NCBI GenBank assembly: GCA_027062145.1
Contig: JAMOTX010000078.1
Span: forward strand, 1 to 26,444
DNA length: 26,444 nucleotides
Source of the DNA: Candidatus Altimarinota bacterium
GTDB taxonomy: Bacteria > Patescibacteriota > Gracilibacteria > BD1-5 > UBA6164
Direction: 5' to 3'
The notes beneath the pieces are model-generated. The model saw only the letters and a list, made by a program, of their open reading frames with translations. It was not told the origin of the DNA and ran no database searches. Shown here in pieces: positions 1 to 8,439 of this stretch. Positions within the stretch are counted from its first letter, which is position 1. Each line of letters opens with the position of its first letter. The translations under genes were made by a program, and so were the position numbers.

Positions 1-718
1 TAGATCAAATACTTGGTATAAAATTTAAAATCAATATTATTAATCCCCAAAATACTGCAAAATTTAATCAAAAAATTAACATGGCAATATAACTTGTAGT
101 TGCTGTGATAAAACTAACTATTGTCTTAATCATAAAGTATGATTTTATATCTTTTTTTATTTTATCAATAATAGAAATAATCTCTCATTTATTAGAATTA
201 TCTCAAATCATTAAGTTTAATTTTTCTTTAAAATATCTATATTCAAGTAAAATAAATAAAACATAAAATAATATAATTCAAGCACTTGAAAAAATAGAAG
301 TAAATCAACCTATAACTAAGGTAAATACATATTGTAAATCTACTTTATTTAAAATTTCTTCTAAGTTTTTTGGTTCTGGTAAGTGAGTAAAATCAAAAAA
401 TTGAGTTATAATCATCGAAACCCTACTTTGATATGAAGGTAATAATTGTATAAAATCATCTAAATTTGATCATAACATTTTTCATATAGCCCAAAATAAC
501 AATATGTATGTTAATAATGATAATGTAAATGATATAAAAGCAGGTATCTTAAATTTCTTAAAGAAATTTGATAATCATATAATAGCAAATGAGAATAAAA
601 GAGCTATTATAAAAGGAATAATAAGACTTGCTCAAATATATAGAACATAAAAAACAATTACTAAACTTATCATTATAAGTGATATATTTAACAATGGATT
701 TTTCTCTTTTTTAAACAT
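1..718 (-). CDS. AI-2E family transporter (TqsA/PerM-like), 3' end outside window
   Basis: Read with UGA = Gly this frame is open from an ATG at 718 to the window edge (239 codons, C-terminus missing). It starts MFKKEKNPLLNISLIMISL and has hydrophobic segments at about residues 10-50, 55-80, 145-170 and 205-239. The end carries the family signature LNFIPSIGS, matching the conserved NFIPxIG stretch of the AI-2E/PerM exporter-like family (DUF20). Members are multi-pass inner-membrane proteins linked to efflux of signalling or small organic molecules; the substrate here cannot be told. TGA codons fall at family glycines, for instance just before the final Ser. The gene runs leftwards away from the dapD island, so it is the last native gene on that side and is intact at its 5' end. 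The family call is fairly secure; the function is not. Confidence 0.85.
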
Positions 719-763
719 AGTTTTTGCATTTAGTTTTAATTGAATATAGTCTAACTCCTTTAG

Positions 764-805
764 TATTAAAGTAAAGATTTTTAAGCTTGACTTTAATATT
801 TTTTT
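764..805 (+). terminator. Hairpin plus T run, terminator-like, upstream of dapD
   Basis: TATTAAAGT at 764-772 pairs with ACTTTAATA at 790-798 across a 17-base loop and is followed by seven T's. On the plus strand this looks like an intrinsic terminator, yet no plus-strand gene lies upstream of it. It may be carried over from the gene that preceded dapD in its source genome. Confidence 0.4.
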
Positions 806-814
806 GTATATAAA
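787..814 (+). promoter_or_regulatory. Possible promoter for dapD
   Basis: TTGACT (787-792) and TATAAA (809-814) are separated by 16 bases. This fits a sigma-70-type promoter reading towards dapD, with a leader of about 200 bases. It overlaps the hairpin at 764-805, and in such AT-rich DNA the match is weak evidence. Confidence 0.3.
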
Positions 815-1023
815 TATAAAATAAAGTGTTCTTTGAAATAATCTGAATAAATGAAAGATAAAGACAGGATGATGTTTAATTACACATCCATGTAGATTGA
901 TTATATAAGCAAATAAAAAAGGAGAAAAATGCTAAATAATAATCAATAGACAAAATGGAAGTAAAATAGGTGAACCTAGTTCAACAAAAAAGAAGCTAGA
1001 CTTCTAAAATATGGAGAAATAAC

Positions 1024-2088
1024 ATGGAAAAAATTATTACAATAGAAGATTTTAACAATACAACAAACGCTTTTTGGGCAAAAAATGAAAAACCATATGC
1101 TTTTGGTATCGGTTTACATATTTATGACTCAGAGTTCAATATTATTGCCGTAAAATGGTTAACTATAAACATAGAGAACAATCATGGAACTGCTGCAATC
1201 CTTATGAACAATCCTAAAATGACAGCATCAACTATTGTTGAAATGTGTTTTGAGCCTTTTCTTGCTGATGGTAAACATCATGAAAACATTGCTGCTCTTC
1301 AATTTATTGGAGATGACATCCCTGCTTTTAAAGTATACCAAACAAAAGAAGATTTAACACAAACAGAACCATCTGACATTTGTGATGTACACTTTAGACA
1401 TGCACTTATCAGTCGTCGTCATTTTCAACCAAATACTCTTAATTTAAATGGTCATTTTGGTATTTTACCAAATCTAGTATGGACAGCAAAACATGCTTAT
1501 ACTCTAGATGATTATAACAAATCATGGTACATCATTCATGAAGATGAAGGTATGCCAATTTGTCATGATAAATTTCCTCCTATGTATTGGTCAAATCCAG
1601 CATTATCAGGTGTTCGTGTTGCAAACACGTCAATGGTAAGAAATGGTGCTCATTTAGCTGAAGAAACAACTGTTATGCACTATGGTTTTATAAACTTTAA
1701 TGCAGGTACCCTTGGTAAAGCTATGGTTGAAGGTCGTATTGCTGGTGGTGTAACTATTGATCATGGAACTGATGTTGGTGCTGGTGCCGGATTTTTAGGA
1801 ACGATGTCTGGTGGAAATGACAGAGTTTTAAGTACTGGTAAAAGTAATCTTGTTGGTGCTATGGCTGAAGTTGGAATTATTCTTGGTGATGGAAATCAAG
1901 TAGCTGCTGGTGTGACAATTCTTGCAAATACAAAAGTGTATGATGTAAGAGATGAAACATGGAAAGTTGGTACTGATTTTGATAAATGTAACAATACACT
2001 TTTCTTATCAAATACAAAAGAAGGTCGTATGGAAGCAAGAGATGTTAAAAAACCAGTTGAACTAAATGATGAGTTACATGATAACTAA
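1024..2088 (+). CDS. dapD: Tetrahydrodipicolinate N-succinyltransferase, standard-code gene
   Basis: DapD transfers succinyl from succinyl-CoA to tetrahydrodipicolinate in the succinylase branch of diaminopimelate/lysine synthesis, in the cytoplasm as a trimer. The 354 residues include the left-handed beta-helix region (about 200-320) with stretches such as TTVMHYGFINFNAGTLG, AMVEGRIAGGV and TIDHGTDVGAG, which match the long DapD form of Actinobacteria and Campylobacterota rather than the shorter E. coli form. The ATG has a GGAG site about eight bases upstream and the stop is TAA. All glycines are GGN and no TGA lies in frame, unlike the flanking native genes. No other lysine-pathway gene is nearby and such a step is unexpected in a reduced code-25 genome. 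The Campylobacterota-like origin is inferred from the protein's look, not from a search. Function is secure from sequence; presence in this organism is not. Confidence 0.9.
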   Translation: MEKIITIEDFNNTTNAFWAKNEKPYAFGIGLHIYDSEFNIIAVKWLTINIENNHGTAAILMNNPKMTASTIVEMCFEPFLADGKHHENIAALQFIGDDIPAFKVYQTKEDLTQTEPSDICDVHFRHALISRRHFQPNTLNLNGHFGILPNLVWTAKHAYTLDDYNKSWYIIHEDEGMPICHDKFPPMYWSNPALSGVRVANTSMVRNGAHLAEETTVMHYGFINFNAGTLGKAMVEGRIAGGVTIDHGTDVGAGAGFLGTMSGGNDRVLSTGKSNLVGAMAEVGIILGDGNQVAAGVTILANTKVYDVRDETWKVGTDFDKCNNTLFLSNTKEGRMEARDVKKPVELNDELHDN

Positions 2089-2096
2089 TCAAAAAA

Positions 2097-2123
2097 AGAA
2101 CTACACTTTTAAAGTGTAGTTCT
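2097..2123. terminator. Hairpin after dapD
   Basis: AGAACTACACTTT and AAAGTGTAGTTCT form a perfect 13-base inverted repeat around one T, starting eight bases after the dapD stop. The A run before it would be a U tract only on the minus strand; on the plus strand the hairpin is followed by AACCTTT, so termination for dapD may be weak. Confidence 0.65.
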
Positions 2124-2171
2124 AACCTTTAAAATAATTAAACATCATTTTCTGTCTTTGTTTTTCAATTA

Positions 2172-2204
2172 AAAAAGTATAAATAATAATTATTTATACT
2201 TTTT
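2172..2204. terminator. Bidirectional terminator downstream of engB
   Basis: AAAAAGTATAAATAA and its exact reverse complement flank a three-base loop. The stem has A and T runs on both sides, so it can end transcripts from either strand. It lies just beyond the engB stop and is AT-rich like other native terminators here. Confidence 0.75.
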
Positions 2205-2211
2205 ATTTTGT

Positions 2212-2799
2212 TTATTTTTCAAGTAAAGCTGCTTTTATACTTTTTTCTAATTCTCTAATACCTACTTTTTTCGAGCTTGATACTGGAATTATTTCTTGTC
2301 CAAAAAATTGATTTTTTGCATGAGCTAAACTTTTTCATACTTCAGATTTACTTATTTTATCTGTTTTTGATAAAACGATAGTAACAGGTAATCCTAAATC
2401 TAATATATATTTATACATTTCTATATCTACTTCTTGAGCTCAAAGTTTTGTATCTATTAAAATAACAACTTTTTTAATATATTCAGCTTTTTCTTCCATA
2501 TACCATGAAATAAGTCAGTCTAATTTATCTTTTAAATTTTTACCTAGTTTTGCAAAACCATAACCTGGTAAATCTGTTAAATAATATTTATTTTCTACTA
2601 AAAACATATTAGCTAAAAGAGTCTTACCTGGTCTAGAACTTGTTTTAACTAAATCTTTTTTTTCAAATAAAGCATTCATAATACTTGATTTCCCTACATT
2701 TGATCTTCATACAAAGATAACTTCTCATTTTTCATCTATTTGAACTTCTTTACTTCAAAGACCTACAGATTTGTGAAATTTTACTTGTGATAATTTCAT
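2212..2799 (-). CDS. engB: Ribosome biogenesis GTP-binding protein EngB/YsxC
   Basis: This is a TRAFAC-class GTPase needed for large ribosomal subunit assembly. The 195-residue protein has the usual family length. Motifs in order are G1 with following bases [10 protein letters not shown] (about 30-39), G2 region TSSRPGKT, G3 [12 protein letters not shown]4 LSKTDK and G5-like PVSSSKK. The first glycine of G1 is TGA, and so are glycines in LGSKEV, KGEV and LGAQEV, which is one of the clearest proofs that UGA is Gly. The ATG at 2799 is the first in frame and no Shine-Dalgarno site is visible, as is typical of this window. It is divergent from the EF-hand membrane protein gene, sharing a 75-base promoter region. 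Assignment is very secure. Confidence 0.96.
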
Positions 2800-2806
2800 T
2801 CTTTTT

Positions 2807-2835
2807 TTGTTTATTAACTAAATCTATGTTATAAT
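2807..2835 (+). promoter_or_regulatory. Extended -10 promoter for the 2875 gene
   Basis: TTGTTT (2807-2812) lies 17 bases from TATAAT (2830-2835), which is preceded by TG plus one base. The predicted start point leaves a leader of about 30 A-rich bases before the ATG at 2875. Other plus-strand genes here have the same layout. Confidence 0.55.
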
Positions 2836-2874
2836 AAGGAAGAACTACAAAATATAAAGTTAAAATTAAAAAAA

Positions 2875-4059
2875 ATGACAGAACTAAATCAAAACATATC
2901 AGATAAAACAATATGAAATGCAATTTCTGCATACTTAATGATCTTTATATCATGATTATTTTTGTTTAATAAGTCTAATCCTGAAATAAATAATTCATTC
3001 GTGAAAAATCATACTAAGACAGCGATGCTAATACATTTATGATTTTTAATTACCTACATTATATTTATTAGTAATTGAATTTTTGCATCATATAATGTAA
3101 TGTGATTTTGAATAAATAATATAATCACTGATGTGATTTATATATGATTATTATTTTTATTAGCAAACTGAATATATAAAGCCAAAAATAAACAAATTTT
3201 TAATATATGAAACTGATTAAACATTTCGAATCAATTATTAGATATAGATTGAGACTGAAAAATAAGTGAAAAAGAAAAAATAACTATTCTATTATCATAT
3301 ATACCATTAATATGATTTATAGATTTCGCTAAAAATAAAACAAATCTAGTAATACAAAATTGAATAAGATTAAATATTTTAATCTCAATAATTATAAGTC
3401 TATTACTAATATTTTGATATATTAATTTAGCTACATTCTTTAGTTTAATTTATATTATTTTTGTAACATTTATATGAATTAATCTATTTACAAGAAATGA
3501 ATTAATAAGTATAAATTTACCAAATATATTTTCACCATCAAACTTATATATAAACTGTATAACACTACAAAAATATATTAAAAATTATTTTTCAAATGAA
3601 CAATTCAAATCATTTGAATTAATAACAAAAGAAATAAAAGAAAGTAATATTAATGAAGATATTAATAATAAAGCAATACTTGAATCTAAAAAAGAATTAA
3701 AATTACCTAAATTTTTAATTTATACACCATTTTTAAATTTAATATTTTTATTTTACAAAAATACTAAATATTCATTTCATATAATAAACGGTTTAATAAT
3801 AACTTTAACAATTATCCTATTGTTATTAATATCAATACTTTGATATATAAATATTAATTTAATTTTATTATTACTATTCCCTATATTCTTTTGAATATGA
3901 TATGTAAATAATAAACTTGAATATAAAATGCCTGTTATTTTTGATATATATTTATTAATAATAAAAATATTTTCTATTTTTAGCTTTTGATCTAAAAAAT
4001 TAAAAGAAAAAAAACAAGAAGAAAAAAATATATCATTAAAACCAAAAATTAATAATTAA
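2875..4059 (+). CDS. Multi-pass membrane protein with a canonical EF-hand loop
   Basis: The gene is open only with UGA = Gly (394 residues). Hydrophobic segments lie near residues 15-32, 48-75, 85-105, 135-165, 175-210 and 300-375, so it is probably an integral membrane protein. Residues 123-134 read DIDGDGKISEKE, a full-consensus EF-hand calcium loop (D1, D3, D5, G6, I8, E12). Here it sits between membrane segments rather than in a soluble pair. Two hydrophobic blocks of similar character flank the loop, which gives it a faint likeness to DUF4870/Tic20-type small membrane proteins, but I do not recognise the family firmly. The downstream small gene starts 11 bases later and is probably co-transcribed. 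Calcium binding is inferred from the motif only. Confidence 0.75.
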
Positions 4060-4070
4060 AAAATTAAAAT

Positions 4071-4478
4071 ATGAATAAAACAAATAAACTACCAACTACT
4101 GAAAATAATAATGAAATAGTTGATCAATATTGAGAACATATTCAAAAATTAGATAAAAGTTTAATACAAAAAATAGTAGAAAACAGTAAAAAAGACACTG
4201 AACTTTTAGCTAAATTATCAGAAAATACTACAATAGATGCTAAACTAAATAATCTAGAGTTAGCTAGTAGTTTCTGGGTAGAATCACTAATAAGAACAGT
4301 TATCGCTACAGCTAATGATTGAGAATGAAAATATGAAAAATCTAATTGATGAGCATCAGTATGAGTAAATCTAAGAAAAGTATTTAAAAATGATGATGAC
4401 AAGAAAAAGAAAGTGAAAAAACAAATAAGTATAGAAAAGAAGAACAAGATAAAGAGTATTAAAAAAAGTAAGAAATAA
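4071..4478 (+). CDS. Small hydrophilic protein with lysine-rich tail
   Basis: This 135-residue frame uses TGA for glycine, including a Gly-rich patch NDGEGKYEKSNGGASVGV near residues 86-103. It has no signal peptide and no membrane segment. The N-terminal two thirds look helical and charged, and the last 30 residues are nearly all Lys, Asp and Ser, ending SIKKSKK. I do not recognise a family. It follows the EF-hand membrane protein by 11 bases, so the two are probably one transcript. Its last eight codons form the left arm of the hairpin shared with the converging gene, which constrains both C-termini. Confidence 0.7.
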
Positions 4479-4503
4479 ATTATTTCTTACTTTTTTTAAT
4501 ACT
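4455..4503. terminator. 49-base perfect palindrome shared by two converging genes
   Basis: Two exact 24-base arms (4455-4478 and 4480-4503) flank a single A at 4479. It is a bidirectional terminator with A and T runs, but it lies inside both coding regions: the plus gene stops at 4476-4478 and the minus gene at 4480-4482. By symmetry both proteins end in SIKKSKK. Confidence 0.85.
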
Positions 4504-4956
4504 ACATACTTCTAAGGTTTTTAACGTATCATAAACTACATAAACTAGCATTATAAACGATAGTATTTTTAATTCTAATCAATGATAAGGTAATACTGAT
4601 AATATTGATGCTAAACCTAAATAAGATGCTAATGTTATACTACAAGCTGGACAACCTGATACAAGTATTCAAAAAAATGATGCAATAGATCATACTCACA
4701 TAGTTTTTTTAGTGGGTCATGCAAAATACATTATCTTATAAATAGTAGATCATATAAATAATCAAAATAATAATGCAATAAATATATCTAAATTAAGCTC
4801 TATAATATAAAAAGTAATTCATAAATTACCTATAATTAATTCAGTATTTTTAAAATACAAAAATAAAGTTCAAATAGCCAATATTGAAATAATAGTAGTT
4901 ATTAAAGAACCAGGTTTTAATAAAACTTTTTTAAGATTTTTTAATATTAATTTCAC
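4480..4956 (-). CDS. Small membrane protein with CPAC motif
   Basis: The protein has 158 residues, counting from a GTG at 4956. No in-frame ATG lies before conserved-looking sequence, and a stop precedes the GTG. It has about four hydrophobic segments (near 17-36, 45-68, 82-115 and 125-145). Between the second and third is GCPACSITLASYLGLASILS (about 99-118), a Cys-Pro-x-Cys pair at a membrane face followed by a small-residue helix. Similar CPxC membrane proteins of unknown role occur in many bacteria and archaea. A thiol-redox or metal role is possible but unproven. The last codons overlap the shared terminator palindrome. The gene stands alone on the minus strand, with the 1061-residue gene ending 80 bases upstream. 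Confidence 0.7.
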
Positions 4957-5019
4957 TTAATTTATAATTTAAATAATATTTTTATTAAGTTTAATATGAA
5001 TTAAATTTAATGCAATAAA

Positions 5020-5050
5020 AAAAAAGAAGATTAAATTAATCTTCTTTTTT
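5020..5050. terminator. Terminator of the 1061-residue gene
   Basis: AAAAAAGAAGATTAA (5020-5034) is the exact reverse complement of 5036-5050 around one A. The minus-strand stop codon (5036-5038) lies within the stem, so this is again a hairpin that overlaps the end of a coding region. Confidence 0.8.
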
Positions 5051-8000
5051 ATGTACTTTTTTTCCTCATGCAATAATAGCATCTTTTAATGTTCTATTAT
5101 CTTCTATTTTAAAAGTTTCATCAGTATCAGTTATAATAAATTTATTATCTTCTATTTTAAAAGTTTCATCAGTATCAGTTATAATAAATTTATTATTTTT
5201 TTGTTCTATAATTAAATTATTTCATCCACTAATATCAATTGCATATTTTCAACCTATTCTTGTAGCTTCATGAGTTTCATTATTATAGCTAAAAATAGTA
5301 TTCATAACTTTAATATTTGATAAATCAATTTCAACTCAATCTTCTTTTGATAATTCATTAATATCAGAAATACTTAATGTAATTCACTCTAAATCTCTAT
5401 CTTTTAATTCTTTATCAAATTCTTTTTGTTTAACTTCTTTTTCATTTTTTTCAATGATTTTATTTAAGTTAACTCATTCACCTCCATTTTCAATTAAAGT
5501 TGAAACCCTTAATAATTCACCAGTAGTTTCAATTTTAGATAATGAATTTAAGTATTTATCAAAAGTAGTGTCTTCATAATCATCTTCACTTTCTCTTGAA
5601 GATAAATCATCAAAAGCTTTTAATACAGTATCAACAGCTTTTAATCACTCAATTTCAACAGAACTAACTGATATATCTATTTTATTATCATCATCAGTTA
5701 TATTAAATTGACCATCTTTCATTTCAATATTTACATCATTACTTCCTGGTCTATCAATTCTAAATATTCATTTTTCAGTATCTTTAACTTGAAAATTTGA
5801 ATCAACTGATTTAGTAAAAGTTTCCATTTTATCTTTATCAATTCAAATCATTCTATATCCTTCTTTTTCTTTTTTATCAGAATCAGATAATAATAAATCT
5901 CCATCTTCTAATGTAGCTTTAGCTATCATAACTGAAGAAATTGAATCTAATGGAAAACCAATACCTTCATTATTTTTATTTTCTAAAATATTAGCAATTT
6001 CTTGATTAGCTACAACTGTAGAGCCATCATTTGCAACATCATATGCTTTACCTTCTGCTTTACTTAATAATTTTAAAGTAGCATCAATTGATAATAACGT
6101 TTCAGTTAAATCTTTATCTCATAAATCAATATCACCTATTTTATCACTATTATCAGAAGATATAACTTTTTCTTCTAAATCATAAAATAATTCTTTAACT
6201 CCATAGTTATTATCTATATCAAACCTTACTTTACCGTCTTTAATTTCTTTTGTATTGATTCATTTAGCAGTTAATTGTTCTTTTTTAGAATCACTTAATT
6301 TTAATTTTTGTTCTACAAATTTTTCATCATCTGATAAATATGAATCAATAGTAGTTTGAATTTTATCTTTGATTTCATTAACTTCAATCTCAGTAAAAGA
6401 TTCGTCATATTGATTAATTACACCAGTTTTACCAAGTGTAATATTTAAATCAGTCTCGTGTTTAGTAATAAATACTTTATGTTCTTTACCATCTTTTCAA
6501 GTAAATGTACCAACCTCCATATTATCACCATCAGCCAATGTACTAAAATCGATTCATTCATTTAAAGTAAATTTTCCAACTGGTTTATCAGTAATAACTT
6601 CTTGAGTATCTTGAACATTATTTACTGTTATAACTTCTTCTACTTCAAAAGTTATATTATTTAAATTTCAGTTACCTTGATTAATCATTTCATCAGTTAA
6701 TCAAGTAACAGCCTTATTGTTTGAATCAACTAATCCTAAAGTTTTTAAACCTGATAGTCAAATTTTTCAATCAGTAATTCAAACTTTTTTAACAGCTGAT
6801 AATGTTCCTTTTCAAAATAATCCATCAGCACTTGATACTGTTTCTCAATTTCTATTAACATATGTAGCTTTTAAAATTCATTTAGCAATTAATGCTTCTT
6901 GAATTAATTTAATTCAATCTTTTGAATAATGTTCTTTATTCCAAGCTATATCATTAGAAACATCTTGTTTTTCTAATTGTTTTTGTTCTATTTGTTGTCT
7001 TATTACTTCAGCTTTTCTAAACTCTCATTCTTTAATTACTAATGCTGCAAAAATATCTTTAGAATAACTATCTATATCACTTTTAGGAACTCCCATTTGT
7101 GATAAAACTTTCATAAATTTGCTTGTATTAGTTTTTATAATAATTAATTCATTAATAGTTTTAGAAGCATTAATTTCATTAATATAATTATCTTTAATTG
7201 TTTCAGATAATTTTCAAACTTTTAAAATTTCCTCACCTCTTCATTTTAATTTTTGATTTACATTTTTTAATTTAATCATTAATGAAGAATTGAATTCTGT
7301 TTTTAATTTAAGAGTATTATAAACTTCAACTCATACATTCTTTTTTTCTTCTAATATTTGTCTTATAACTTCCTTTTCAACATTTACCTCTAAAATTTTA
7401 GCATCTATTTTTGGTACAAATGCTTTTTTATGACCAGGATGAATATTAATATTTGTATTAAAAGTAATTTTAGAATCATTTAATTTAGTAATTAATACAT
7501 TTAACTCAGAGCCATTTAATGTTGAGATATCAGTTTTTAATAAAATAAACATTTCTTTGAGAGCCATTCAAACTTCTTTATTTATAACTTCTCTTGCAGC
7601 TTTTTGATCAGCTTCATTTTTATTACTAGTAACAAATGATTCATTATTTTTGATTAAACCATCAATATAACTATCTATGTTTGCAGTATCTAAATCAATA
7701 ACATTATCATTACCAGTTGAGTTTCTATCAAATGGAGAAGATGCAATATCTACTCAATCTTTATTTAAAAATCATTCTCTAGTTCATTCATTATATACAA
7801 TTACTTTATCACCTTCAACTGCTATTGTTTTTCCATCTAAATCAGAAATTGTAATTTTAGATAATTTTTCAGATAAATTTGTATTAGATGTCATTTCTGC
7901 AATTCTTTTTAATGCATCTAATCCATCTTGTCATTTAATAGTAAATCAATTTTCAAGTACAGATGAAGTAACTGCTCTCAAATATTTTTTTAAAGAATCT

Positions 8001-8221
8001 TGAGTTTGTTTTTCTAATTGAGAAATATCAGCTTTAATATCGTTTAAAATTTTTAAGTCTTTTTCATCAATTTTTCAATCTTTTACTAATTCTTGGAATT
8101 TTTCATCTAAATCAGAATTATTTTGATCAGGAGTAATAGAACTATTCCTCATAGTTTCAGCAAATTCATTTCTAATTAAACCAGTAAATACACTTTTATA
8201 AGTTTTAATAATTGCAAACAT
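5036..8221 (-). CDS. Large acidic protein with peptidoglycan-binding-like domain
   Basis: The frame is 1061 residues with UGA = Gly. It starts MFAIIKTYKSVFTGLIRNEF at the only ATG near the 5' end. It is strongly charged, with Asp/Glu/Lys-rich helices in the first 400 residues. Residues about 432-480 read like a PG_binding_1 repeat: IKLIQEALIAKGIL, then DGLFGKGTLSAVKKVG, which matches the family's DGxFGxxT..AV core. Later regions look beta-rich with many Asp-Gly turns. The C-terminus has a perfect 16-residue duplication (NKFIITDTDETFKIED twice). There is no clear signal peptide, transmembrane anchor or LPXTG-type sorting tail, so how it would reach the wall is unclear. An internal scaffold or phage-like structural role is the alternative. 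Glycine is a mix of GGT, GGA and TGA. I do not recognise the whole protein. Confidence 0.75.
5095..5190. repeat. 48-bp perfect tandem duplication
   Basis: Bases 5095-5142 and 5143-5190 are identical, with six more matching bases following. The unit is 16 codons, so the duplication keeps the frame of the 1061-residue gene. Identity at the DNA level, including synonymous sites, implies a very recent event or an actively varying array. Confidence 0.9.
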
Positions 8222-8368
8222 ATTATATATGTTAAAAAATAATTTTATTTTTGTTTTTTAGTTCGAAAACTATTTACTAATAAATAATAACATATAACTA
8301 AAAATATTTGCAAAAAAAACTACTGGACTTTTATGCTTTTTATCGTAATAAATTCTTAAAAACAAAAA

Positions 8369-8396
8369 AAAGACCTACGAAACTTCGTAGGTCTTT
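8369..8396 (-). terminator. Intrinsic terminator of the secreted-protein island
   Basis: AAAGACCTACGAA and TTCGTAGGTCTTT (8369-8381 and 8384-8396) form a GC-richer hairpin than the native ones. Read on the minus strand it is followed by a run of T's. It ends the 9579-8440 gene and marks the left edge of the second standard-code island. Confidence 0.85.
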
Positions 8397-8439
8397 GGTA
8401 TAGATTAAGTATCAAAAGATAAAATCTTCAATACATTTA

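Larger units (their letters stand above)
719..1023. other. 305-base gap upstream of dapD with hairpin, promoter-like boxes and tiny ORFs
   Basis: No convincing gene is seen. The stretch holds a plus-strand hairpin followed by a T run (764-805), promoter-like boxes (787-814), and a strong GGAG site at 921-924 ahead of a six-codon ORF (929-949, ATG to TAG). It also has short inverted repeats TAGGT/ACCTA near 967-978 and GAAGC..GCTTC-like bases near 991-1003. A GGAG site just upstream of 1024 serves dapD. The left boundary of the standard-code island must lie in here, but I cannot fix it to a base. Confidence 0.5.

Noticed and set aside
5095..5190. CRISPR-like repeat
   Set aside because: There are only two adjoining copies without a spacer, inside a gene.
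7677..8003. Plus-strand ORF of 108 codons
   Set aside because: It is antisense to the 1061-residue gene, with no motif of its own.
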